A DNA stretch of 64,000 bases from NCBI GenBank assembly GCA_902776765.1, contig CACYRP010000002.1, forward strand, positions 39,035 through 103,034. The letters run 5' to 3'. This document shows positions 17,390-25,514 of the stretch, in pieces. Under the pieces are notes generated by a model that was not told the origin of the DNA, searched no databases, and worked only from the letters and a program-made list of their open reading frames with translations. The DNA comes from Fibrobacter succinogenes (lineage in GTDB: Bacteria > Fibrobacterota > Fibrobacteria > Fibrobacterales > Fibrobacteraceae). The position numbers and the translations under genes were made by a program. Every line of letters starts with the position of its first letter. Positions within the stretch are counted from its first letter, which is position 1.

Positions 17390-18091
17390 TTATTCAGAAA
17401 AGGTAAACGGAATCGTGACGGTTGTTTTGCCGTATTTTGTTGAGTTAAACCTCCAATGGCTCACTTTTTCTAGTATTTCCGCATCAAAATTGCGATTTTG
17501 AGTTGTAGAGGAAACGATGGAAATATCAGAAATTTCACCTTTTGGAGCAATTGTAAATTTTAAGGTAATTTTACCTTTAATTCCAGGATTTTTTCTCAGA
17601 TGTTTGTAATAAGTAAAGTGAAGCCCCGGTGTTCGTTGACGAATAATTTTCACAATATCCGAAGCAGAACGAGAAGCCTTCTTTTCATACTTGAAATCAA
17701 TATCACTTATAGAAGGTAACTTAATGGTTCCCTTATATTTAATTCTTGTATGAGGATCATCTGGAGATTGGAAACAAGTCTCCCCAACAGAAATACATAA
17801 GCCAGGTATCGGCTTACCACGACGATACCAACTACTATCTAGACCTGCAGAGGAACTATCATTTTTTAAGGTCCTTTGATGCGCAACATTATCATTAGAT
17901 TCTACAACATTATAATCATCCTTGAAACAACAAATAGGTTTTTCATTTTTCTGAGATGTAGTCAAATCCTTCGTTGCAGTCAAATGGCTAGACTCAGTCA
18001 CTCTTTTTTCTTCTTTGCAACCAGAAAGTACAAAGGCAACACTCGCGACGACAATCGCGATGAAAAAGTTTTTCATTTTAAAAATTTTCAT
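17390..18091 (-). CDS. Lipoprotein with TonB/AgmX-like C-terminal domain
   Basis: 233 residues from the ATG at 18091, chosen because GAGG lies five bases before it. The signal peptide ends in a lipobox, VLSGC, predicting an N-terminal lipid anchor. The last ~95 residues read like the TonB C-terminal fold of AgmX/PglI proteins: IVKIIRQRTPGLHFTYYK, GKITLKFTIAPKGEIS and WRFNSTKYGKTTV. That domain usually sits in energy-transducing proteins spanning the inner membrane, so a lipoprotein version is unusual. Two conserved-looking Cys pairs (ICC, LCI...TCF) lie in the middle. Lower GC than its neighbours. Confidence 0.7.
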   Translation of the reverse strand: MKIFKMKNFFIAIVVASVAFVLSGCKEEKRVTESSHLTATKDLTTSQKNEKPICCFKDDYNVVESNDNVAHQRTLKNDSSSAGLDSSWYRRGKPIPGLCISVGETCFQSPDDPHTRIKYKGTIKLPSISDIDFKYEKKASRSASDIVKIIRQRTPGLHFTYYKHLRKNPGIKGKITLKFTIAPKGEISDISIVSSTTQNRNFDAEILEKVSHWRFNSTKYGKTTVTIPFTFSE

Positions 18092-18208
18092 ATTCGCCTC
18101 GCATTCTTTCAGCACTGCAAACGTGAGAACATCTGAATATCATTTACAAAATCGCAAAAACAACGCCAAGCGTTTTAATGAAAATTTACATGTAACGGGA
18201 GAAATGCC

Positions 18209-20734
18209 CTACCCTATAATTTCCAGCGCAGCGTACTTGAGGATAATAGTGCGGTTGATGTTTTCGCGATCAAAGCGAACATCAACGCGAGCGTTGTCGC
18301 CACTGCCATAAGCCTTCATGATAACGCCATTGCCGTACTTAGAATGTCGAACACGTACACCAGCCTGATAGGGATTCTGGTTTGCAACCTGGCTATATTC
18401 ATCGTAAACAACTTTCGGGCCACTCGGAGCCGCAGGCTTCGGTGAAGCCACTTTTATCGGATTGCGATAGACGATATGCTTGTCGTTCTTTTTGATGGAA
18501 GCAGGCACTGCCGCCGGGCGCGAACCATAAGAGCCGTACGAAGAGCCTCCATAACTGCCGGAGCCGCTACGAGAGCTTCCGTAAGAATTTCCGCTGTATG
18601 AGCCGCCGGACGAACGGGAACTTCCATAAGAATTTGACGAGCCATACGAGCCGTAAGAAGGCTTAGAGCGTGTATTCCCGACAAAGCTAGGAACAGATGG
18701 GCGTGTATTCAAACACGGCGTAAAGTCCACAACAGACGGATCCAATTCTCTAAGGAATCGGGACGGAGCAAATGGACGGATGTTGCCTTGGAAGAACCTG
18801 CGTTCAGCATGGTACAAATAAAGTTTCTTTTCAGCACGGGTGCAACCCACGTAGAACAAACGACGTTCTTCTTCCATCTGCTCGTTAATTTCGGCCATCG
18901 AGAGCATCGATGTTCCACGCACCAGCGGGAATATTTCGTCATCGCAGCCTGCAAGGTGAACCGTATTAAATTCAAGGCCCTTCGCCATGTGGATTGTCAT
19001 GAGCGTCACAAGGCCTTTCGACGTATCGACCTTTTTGTCGCCATCCGTCAAAAGCGAAATGTCCTGCAAGAACGCATCGAGAGTCGCCCCCGGATGGTCT
19101 TCGTCAAATTCGCGGATAGCATTGATCATTTCGTCCAAGTTCGCAATGCGTTCATCAGCGGTGGTTTCGTCTTCCTTGCGCAAGAAATCCTTATAACCCG
19201 TCTCGTTGATAATCGTCTCGGCGAGAATCGGGAGCGGAGTCTCGCCCGAATTCATCATCTTTTTCCAGCGGATGACCAGGTCGGTAAAGCCTTTCAGCTT
19301 CGGCGCGCCGCGCCCCGTGCCGTTCGCTTCGGCCAAGAGGTTGTCCCACAGCGAACCCTCGCCCGCTTTTACCTTGGCGAGCACGCCTTCGACAGTCGTC
19401 TTGCCGATAGCACGCGGCGGCGTGTTGATCACGCGCAAGTACGCGGCATCGTCCTTTTCGTTCGCGAGCACGCGCAAATAAGCGAGCACATCCTTGATTT
19501 CCTTGCGGTCCCAGAACCTTGTACCGCCAAAAATCACCGACGGGATACGCAAATCGTTGAGAGCCTTTTCGAGCAAACGGGACTGCGCGTTGGTGCGGTA
19601 GAAAACAGCCGTTTTTGCATAAAAATCAGGACCAGCTTGCGCAATTGCCTTTGCAATATTCGATGCTTCGGAACGGTCATCCTCGAAATAGCGCACATGA
19701 ATGAGTTCGCCTGCTTCTTCCTTGGAGAATACGTTCTTCTGCATTTCTGCAGGGCGGACGTTATGAGCAATCACGGAACCGGCACCCTTCACAATATTTG
19801 CAGTCGAGCGGTAATTGCGTTCCAGCTTTACAATCGTCACCGGGGCAAAATCGCGGTGGAAGTTGCGGATAATCTTGATGTTCGCGCCACGCCAGCCGTA
19901 AATACTCTGGTCGTCATCGCCCACCACCGTCACGTTTTTGGTTTCTGGATTGATGAGCAACTTCAAAAGTTCATACTGCACATCGTTCGTGTCTTGGTAT
20001 TCATCGACCACGACATACTGGAATTGATGACGCAAAGACTCGACCAATCGAGGCACCATCTGCAACATCTTGACCGTGTTGAAAAGCAAGTCGTCGAAGT
20101 CCATCGCGTTCGACTCCGAAAGCTTTTTCTGGTAAGCCGCATAATACTTCGCATAGCGTTCTTGGTCTGCAAATTCCGCATTCATCATTGCAATGTCTGG
20201 AGTCTGCAATGTTGCCTTGTCGCCTTTGTACAAAATCGTATTCTTGTAGCGCGAAATCGCACCATGAACCTTTTTCAGCTCGGCAGGGTCATAATCATCG
20301 CCCAAATCGTCCTTCAAGATTTCCTTGAGGATTCGCTTTTGATCATCATCATCATAAATCGAAAAGTTCGCATCGAACCATTTGCCACCAAGCGCCTGAA
20401 TCACGAAATCCTTTGCAAGGCAGAGCTTCAAAAGCTTAAGACACACTGAGTGGAACGTGCCCATCCACATGAACGGCAAACGATTATCCAACAGTTTCTG
20501 AATACGGTCCTTCATTTCGCGAGCGGCCTTATTCGTAAACGTCACCGCCAAAACGCGATTGGATTCCACATTGTGGAACGAAACCAAATGAGCAATTTTG
20601 TAGGTAATGCAGCGCGTCTTTCCCGAACCAGCACCGGCAAGAATCAGCATCGGGCCATTAATCTTTTTGGCGGCCGCCGCCTGTTCTGGGTTCAATTCTT
20701 TATCTAAAACACTACCATCTACAATATTTGCCAT
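18209..20734 (-). CDS. pcrA: UvrD/PcrA-type superfamily 1 DNA helicase
   Basis: 841 residues, above the usual ~730. It is a 3'-5' DNA helicase acting in repair and in resolving replication-transcription conflicts. Walker A is LAGAGSGKT (about 32-40). Further motifs are VVDEYQDTND, GDDDQSIYGWRGA, TIHMAKGLEF and YVGCTRA. The C-terminal ~50 residues (VRHSKYGNGVIM...) form the Tudor-like RNA-polymerase-binding domain of PcrA/UvrD. Between the motor and this domain, residues 693-738 are almost entirely Ser, Gly and Tyr, a long low-complexity linker not usual for the family. No strong ribosome-binding site is seen. Whether to call it PcrA or UvrD is a matter of convention. Confidence 0.92.
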   Translation of the reverse strand: MANIVDGSVLDKELNPEQAAAAKKINGPMLILAGAGSGKTRCITYKIAHLVSFHNVESNRVLAVTFTNKAAREMKDRIQKLLDNRLPFMWMGTFHSVCLKLLKLCLAKDFVIQALGGKWFDANFSIYDDDDQKRILKEILKDDLGDDYDPAELKKVHGAISRYKNTILYKGDKATLQTPDIAMMNAEFADQERYAKYYAAYQKKLSESNAMDFDDLLFNTVKMLQMVPRLVESLRHQFQYVVVDEYQDTNDVQYELLKLLINPETKNVTVVGDDDQSIYGWRGANIKIIRNFHRDFAPVTIVKLERNYRSTANIVKGAGSVIAHNVRPAEMQKNVFSKEEAGELIHVRYFEDDRSEASNIAKAIAQAGPDFYAKTAVFYRTNAQSRLLEKALNDLRIPSVIFGGTRFWDRKEIKDVLAYLRVLANEKDDAAYLRVINTPPRAIGKTTVEGVLAKVKAGEGSLWDNLLAEANGTGRGAPKLKGFTDLVIRWKKMMNSGETPLPILAETIINETGYKDFLRKEDETTADERIANLDEMINAIREFDEDHPGATLDAFLQDISLLTDGDKKVDTSKGLVTLMTIHMAKGLEFNTVHLAGCDDEIFPLVRGTSMLSMAEINEQMEEERRLFYVGCTRAEKKLYLYHAERRFFQGNIRPFAPSRFLRELDPSVVDFTPCLNTRPSVPSFVGNTRSKPSYGSYGSSNSYGSSRSSGGSYSGNSYGSSRSGSGSYGGSSYGSYGSRPAAVPASIKKNDKHIVYRNPIKVASPKPAAPSGPKVVYDEYSQVANQNPYQAGVRVRHSKYGNGVIMKAYGSGDNARVDVRFDRENINRTIILKYAALEIIG

Positions 20735-20769
20735 CCTGCACCTCTAGTCGATATACAGATGTGCAATAT

Positions 20770-21015
20770 AGAAAATAGGTCATAGGTTTTAGGGGTTAGG
20801 CTTTAGGAAATAGCCATTAGTCTTTGGTTACTAGAAATTGCGCTAGATTGATGAGATGGCGGATCAGGTCCGCCATAACGCTATAAAAGGCTGATGCTAC
20901 ACCATGTGCGGCATGAGATTCAGACAAAAAAGCCCGCCGAAGCGGGCTTAACAATGCGAAAAAGCTTTTTTCAATGCATTACTGTCTATTTCACACTACC
21001 TGTCACCTATAACCT
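20770..21015. repeat. TAG-rich inverted intergenic element around a terminator
   Basis: The 286-base gap between the helicase and PilB/GspE genes starts with TAGGTCATAGGTTTTAGGGG and ends with ACCTGTCACCTATAACCTAG, whose complement matches the start imperfectly. The two arms enclose the GspE terminator at 20925-20950 and nothing coding. The same layout occurs at 51975-52140 and 53955-54085. Confidence 0.6.
20925..20950 (-). terminator. Terminator after the PilB/GspE gene
   Basis: The perfect stem AAGCCCGC/GCGGGCTT with loop CGAA is followed by a T run when read on the minus strand. It lies about 70 bases beyond the ATPase stop codon. Confidence 0.85.
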
Positions 21016-21020
21016 AGCGA

Positions 21021-22946
21021 CTATTCATCCGCAGTAGATGCGCCGATGGCCTGTTCCAAAGTGGTCTGGCCCTGGAGCGCCTTGTTGATACCGTCCATAC
21101 GGAGCGTAATCATTTCGCAAGACTTGATGGCCTCGCGCTTGATTTCGTCACCGGAAGCACGCTTAATCACAAGGTTACGTACAGATTCATTCGGCACGAG
21201 GAACTCGTAAATACCGCAACGGCCCTTGAAGCCCGAACCATCGCACTTTTCGCAGCCACGGCCATGGTAGAACTGCATGTCCGGAGAAAGGTGGAGTTCA
21301 TCGCGGAGTTCCTGAGAAATCTCGACCGGTTCCTTACAGTTCTTGCAAATGCGGCGCACAAGACGTTGAGCCAAGACGCCCTTAATTGCGGTAGAAACAA
21401 GGAACGGTTCCAATCCCATTTCGAGCAAACGAGGGAAAGCACCTGCAGCGTCGTTTGTATGGAGCGTACTGAAGACCAAGTGACCCGTCAAAGCAGCTTC
21501 GATAGCCATCGTCGAGGTTTCTTGGTCACGCATTTCACCGATCATGATAACGTCCGGGTCCTGACGGAGCAAGGCACGAATGCCCGCCGCAAAAGTAAAG
21601 CCTGCGGCATTGTTAATCTGCCCTTGGTTCACACCATCAATATTCAATTCCACCGGGTCTTCCATCGTCGAGATGTTGATCGTCGAGTCAAGAATTTCAC
21701 GAATAGAAGCATAAAGCGTCGTAGATTTACCGGAACCCGTCGGACCGGTAACCAGCACAATTCCGTTAGGAGCATTAATAGCATCGATAAACTGCTTGAG
21801 CACACGTGGGTCGAAGCCCATTTCCTTTAGCGGGAACTGACCCGAGTTCGGGTCCAAAATACGCATAACGATTTTTTCGCAAACGCCACGCTTACGCAGA
21901 GAAATCGGGAACGAGCTCACACGAAGGTCAACTTCGGCGCCCTTGTAACGCACGGTAAAACGTCCGTCCAACGGTTTACGTTTTTCTGCAATGTCCATTT
22001 TGGACAAAAGCTTAATACGCGAAAGGATCTGCGGCATCAAACGTGCCGGAATCGGAGACATCACCTGCAAGTCACCATCGATACGGTAGCGCAACTTGAG
22101 GAATGTTTCTTGCGGTTCAAGGTGAATATCAGATGCATGGCGGGCAATGGCTTCGTGAATAAGCGTTGTCACGATTTTCACGACCTGACGACCTTCTTCG
22201 TCGGTCAATTCCGGTTCGTCGCTGTTGCCCTGACCGCGTTCGACAGTTTCAAGTTCGTCATCACCAGAAGACCCGATAAGATCAGCAAGGGATTCTTCAG
22301 CCGGGCCGTGGTTCGCAAACAAGATATCAATCGTCTTCTTGATGTCCTGTTCAGAAGCCATGACAACGTCAACGTTTTTCTTGACCTTGAACTTGATGGA
22401 GTCTCTCAAGCGCACGTTCGTCGGGTCGGCCATGGCGACCACGAGTGCCTGACGGGAATCCTTGGTCACATAAAGAGGAACAATCTTGTGCGTCTTGCAC
22501 TGGTCTTCCGAAATATATTCGTAAACCTTATCATCCAGTTTGATGGCATCGAGCTTTACGAACGGGACTTCGAACTGGCAGCAGAGAATGTCCGTGAGTT
22601 TCTTTTCGTCGATGAACTTCAAATCGACGAGCACTCGACCAAGACGTTTACCCCCCGACGTTTTCTGCTTTTCAAGAGCTTCATTCAATTGATCTTGGGT
22701 AATAAAGCCCTGATCCAAGAGCATTTCACCAATACGCTTCTTGGTGACACTCTGCATCTGAACGCCAAGAATATCAGTCAGTTGTTCCTGCTTGACCATG
22801 CCAGCCTTCACAAGAATCTGGACAAGGGTCACCTTTTTCCCCAACTGCGCCTGGTACTTGACTTCGTCTTCGGCGTACTTCAACTGGTCTTCGTTAATCA
22901 GGTTAACACGAACCAGCAACTGTCCTAAGCTGTTTGAATCCTTCAT
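21021..22946 (-). CDS. PilB/GspE-type pilus or secretion assembly ATPase
   Basis: 641 residues from the ATG at 22946, which overlaps the thiL stop as ATGA. It powers type IV pilus extension or type II secretion from the cytoplasm. Two N-terminal MshEN-like domains are visible; the clearer is RIGEMLLDQGFITQDQL...ALEKQ with RLGRVLVDLKFIDEKKL, the pattern that binds cyclic di-GMP in MshE. The ATPase core has GPTGSGKST (Walker A), the Asp box (EDPVELN), GEMRDQETS (Walker B) and TLHTND (His box). A zinc-binding Cys set (CKNC, CEKC) follows. A terminator lies downstream. The PilM-like gene is 7 kb away. Confidence 0.9.
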   Translation of the reverse strand: MKDSNSLGQLLVRVNLINEDQLKYAEDEVKYQAQLGKKVTLVQILVKAGMVKQEQLTDILGVQMQSVTKKRIGEMLLDQGFITQDQLNEALEKQKTSGGKRLGRVLVDLKFIDEKKLTDILCCQFEVPFVKLDAIKLDDKVYEYISEDQCKTHKIVPLYVTKDSRQALVVAMADPTNVRLRDSIKFKVKKNVDVVMASEQDIKKTIDILFANHGPAEESLADLIGSSGDDELETVERGQGNSDEPELTDEEGRQVVKIVTTLIHEAIARHASDIHLEPQETFLKLRYRIDGDLQVMSPIPARLMPQILSRIKLLSKMDIAEKRKPLDGRFTVRYKGAEVDLRVSSFPISLRKRGVCEKIVMRILDPNSGQFPLKEMGFDPRVLKQFIDAINAPNGIVLVTGPTGSGKSTTLYASIREILDSTINISTMEDPVELNIDGVNQGQINNAAGFTFAAGIRALLRQDPDVIMIGEMRDQETSTMAIEAALTGHLVFSTLHTNDAAGAFPRLLEMGLEPFLVSTAIKGVLAQRLVRRICKNCKEPVEISQELRDELHLSPDMQFYHGRGCEKCDGSGFKGRCGIYEFLVPNESVRNLVIKRASGDEIKREAIKSCEMITLRMDGINKALQGQTTLEQAIGASTADE

Positions 22947-23929
22947 AGATGTGACCACGCCTGAGCGTTTAAAATTATCCTTCCACCGACTTGTTTTTTG
23001 AAAAACACACCACACCCCGAATTGACTAATCCAATTTCATGAATTTCGGCAATTTTGGGCGTTCCTTTTAAATATATACTATTTGAACCATCAAATGTAA
23101 ACAGAAGTTGATATTCTTCACCCCCATTTAGCGCAAATTTAAGGGGCGAAAGCCCAAAATAATCGCACATTTCGATTACATCTGGGTCAATCGGCAATTT
23201 TTTTTCGTCAATTTCGATAGAAACGTCCGAGGACAGCGCCAAATGGTTCGCCTCGGAACTGAGCCCGTCGCTAATATCCATGCAAGCGCCACGCACCCCT
23301 TGCTTTACCAGTTGCGCTCCAGCATCTTCGCAAATTTGCGGGGACAAATGGTAATCGACCAGCCGTTGGAAGCGAGAAGCCTCCTCGGGATGGTTCATCA
23401 AAAGCCAAAGTCCGGCATCGGATTTACCAAGAGTTCCTGTCACAAAAACGCGGTCACCCGGTTTTGCACCACTACGGAGGAGCGTTATTCCATCGTCGGT
23501 CTTACCAAGAAGGGTTGTCGAAAACATCCCGACATCGCCCGAAACCGTATCACCCCCAATCAACGTAATTCCTCTTCTGGCAAAGCCTTGCGAAACAGCT
23601 TTTGCAATTCGATCACAAGTTTCTTTGCTCCAGGATTTATTGACGCAAAGTCCAAAGAGCGCGATGCAGGGGCGACCGCCCATCGAAGACACATCTGATA
23701 CGTTAGACACAATGTGCTTCTCGACCGCCTGCTCAGGACTAGACCAGTCTAGCCTGAAGTGCGTGTTCTCGACCGAGAGATCCTTTGTTGCAAGCCAGCC
23801 ATCAAAGATGGCGCAATCATCCCCGGCAGACAACCAACTGCGGTGCGCCGGCGAATCGCTTTTTAAGGGAGCGACTCCATCCAAAATTTTACTGACGAAC
23901 CTAAATTCGCCAAGATCTGGGAATTTCAT
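22943..23929 (-). CDS. thiL: Thiamine-monophosphate kinase
   Basis: 328 residues from the ATG at 23929; a TTG five codons earlier is possible. It phosphorylates thiamine monophosphate to the active diphosphate. Family motifs are FPDLGEFRFV at the N-terminus, SAGDDCAIF (metal and nucleotide site), TKDLSVENTHFR, VSDVSSMGG, LIGGDTVSG and GACMDISDGLSSE (in part). The end overlaps the PilB/GspE start by four bases, an odd but clear operon pairing. No other thiamine gene is in the window. Confidence 0.93.
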   Translation of the reverse strand: MKFPDLGEFRFVSKILDGVAPLKSDSPAHRSWLSAGDDCAIFDGWLATKDLSVENTHFRLDWSSPEQAVEKHIVSNVSDVSSMGGRPCIALFGLCVNKSWSKETCDRIAKAVSQGFARRGITLIGGDTVSGDVGMFSTTLLGKTDDGITLLRSGAKPGDRVFVTGTLGKSDAGLWLLMNHPEEASRFQRLVDYHLSPQICEDAGAQLVKQGVRGACMDISDGLSSEANHLALSSDVSIEIDEKKLPIDPDVIEMCDYFGLSPLKFALNGGEEYQLLFTFDGSNSIYLKGTPKIAEIHEIGLVNSGCGVFFKKQVGGRIILNAQAWSHL

Positions 23930-23993
23930 ATTTTTCAAGGTCAATTCTATTTTTCACTCCATAATTTAACAATAAACTTTCTATACTTTAAGC

Positions 23994-24449
23994 GTGGGAC
24001 ACATATTTTTTATAACGCCATCGTCGCCCGGCAGTCTAGACAAGTTAAACCAGTGGACTTTCCGCTGGCTTTTAGAGCATGGGAACATGGCAGACGATTC
24101 CACCCTCTATACATGCAATTCCATCGAAAGCGCCCAGAGCCTTTTGGAATCTGCACTCATCATCGGTCAATCGCCGGCGCTGATTATCTTTGATCACGCC
24201 AACCATGCGACCGAGAAGAACCTTGCATTCAGCAAGGAACTCCACAACGGCATTCCGGAATCTTGGATTATCGAGATCATCCCGGACGACATGCCGCTCC
24301 CCGAAGATTCCAGGGACGAAAGCACGTTCTGGATCAGGCGCCCCGTAAGCGAAGAAGAATGGTGCGCCACGCTCGAAAACGTTCTGCACAAGAACGGATG
24401 TCCGCAATGGGCCAAGTGGACCCAGCACAAGAGCTACAGAGGATTTTAA
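23994..24449 (+). CDS. Small cytosolic protein, unknown (receiver-like?)
   Basis: 151 residues beginning at a GTG. No signal peptide or membrane segment is seen. The sequence alternates hydrophobic strands and helices: HIFFITPS, LIIFDHAN, WIIEIIPDD and FWIRRPVS. This loosely resembles a response-regulator receiver fold, but no conserved phosphoacceptor set is evident. No ribosome-binding site precedes the GTG; a TATACT lies seven bases upstream, so a leaderless transcript is possible. It runs into the TIM-barrel gene 15 bases later, and the two are probably cotranscribed. Confidence 0.6.
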   Translation: MGHIFFITPSSPGSLDKLNQWTFRWLLEHGNMADDSTLYTCNSIESAQSLLESALIIGQSPALIIFDHANHATEKNLAFSKELHNGIPESWIIEIIPDDMPLPEDSRDESTFWIRRPVSEEEWCATLENVLHKNGCPQWAKWTQHKSYRGF

Positions 24450-24464
24450 CAGAGGTTTTTAACC

Positions 24465-25466
24465 GTGATTAAAGGCGTCAGCTATTTTGGTGTGCGCTCT
24501 CCGAAGCTCGCGCACATGGATCTTGTACATATAAAAGAAGCGGGATTCAACGCAGTACTCCATACGTGGAGCGAAGAAGACCTGCAATATTATTACGACA
24601 CCATGAAGGAAATCGTGAACGAGTCTGTCGCCATGGGGCTCTCCGTTTACGTGAACCCGTGGGGGGTCGGTCGCGTTTTTGGCGGTGAAGCTTATTCGGA
24701 ACTCACTGCCAGGAATCATGACATGTGCCAAGTCGCCCTCGACGGAAAGCCGAAAGTCGCCGCTTGCCCGAACCATCCAGAATTTCGCGCTTACATGCAC
24801 AAGTGGATTGCAACGGTTTGCGACACGGATGTTTCTACGATTTTCTGGGACGAGCCGCACTTTTACTTCGAGAAGGGCGGGCTTAGCAACTGGAGCTGCC
24901 GTTGCGAAAAGTGCCGCGAGTTGTTCCGTGCTCGCTTCGGGTACGAAATGCCCGCCGAACTTACAGATGACGTAAAACAGTTCCGCGAAGAAAGCCTCAT
25001 TGAATTTCTGGACGAAATGACTCAAGATGTTAAAGCGCGCGGCAAACGCAACTGCGTTTGCATGCTCCCGCCGTGGTTCCCGGCGGGGCTCGATGACTGG
25101 AGCCGTGTGGCAAGCCTCGATGCCGTCGATGAAATCGCAAGCGACCCGTACTGGGAACGTGGCGCCACCGAAGAATGGGTCCGCGAAAAGTACCGCGAGA
25201 CCGCAAACAAACTCGTCGAGGTCGCGAACCGCTACGGGAAATCCGTACAAATGTGGGTGAAGGCTTATCAAATCGAAGCGGGCCGCGAAAACGACCTCGC
25301 CATCGCTGTCGAAGAAAGCCGCGTCGCAGGCATCAAGAACATATTCGCCTGGAGCTACCGCGGCACCGAGACGCTCAGTTGGCTTAAAAGCGATGACCCG
25401 GACCGCGTTGCGGAAGTATTCCGCTCCGCAGTAGGATGTAGGAAGAACATTACATCACGCGGATAG
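24465..25466 (+). CDS. TIM-barrel protein resembling glycoside hydrolases, family unknown
   Basis: 333 residues from a GTG with AGAGG upstream. There is no signal peptide, so it is cytosolic. β/α repeats are visible: GVSYFGVRSP, GFNAVLHTWSEED, GLSVYVNPWG, TIFWDEPHFYF, CVCMLPPWFP and NIFAWSYRGTE. The DEPH motif after strand 4 could supply the acid/base. CRCEKCRELFRARFGYEMP is a C-x-C-x2-C segment, followed by F and YG, found in several hypothetical glycosidase families. The substrate is unknown. The paired upstream gene gives no clue. Confidence 0.6.
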   Translation: MIKGVSYFGVRSPKLAHMDLVHIKEAGFNAVLHTWSEEDLQYYYDTMKEIVNESVAMGLSVYVNPWGVGRVFGGEAYSELTARNHDMCQVALDGKPKVAACPNHPEFRAYMHKWIATVCDTDVSTIFWDEPHFYFEKGGLSNWSCRCEKCRELFRARFGYEMPAELTDDVKQFREESLIEFLDEMTQDVKARGKRNCVCMLPPWFPAGLDDWSRVASLDAVDEIASDPYWERGATEEWVREKYRETANKLVEVANRYGKSVQMWVKAYQIEAGRENDLAIAVEESRVAGIKNIFAWSYRGTETLSWLKSDDPDRVAEVFRSAVGCRKNITSRG

Positions 25467-25514
25467 CCGCGGAGCCGTGAACGGCAAGAGAATTTTGGAT
25501 AAAAAAGAGGAAGA

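Noticed and set aside
18788..20449. 553-codon open frame on the plus strand
   Set aside because: It is antisense to the UvrD/PcrA helicase, whose motifs are complete; the translation is basic and without domains.
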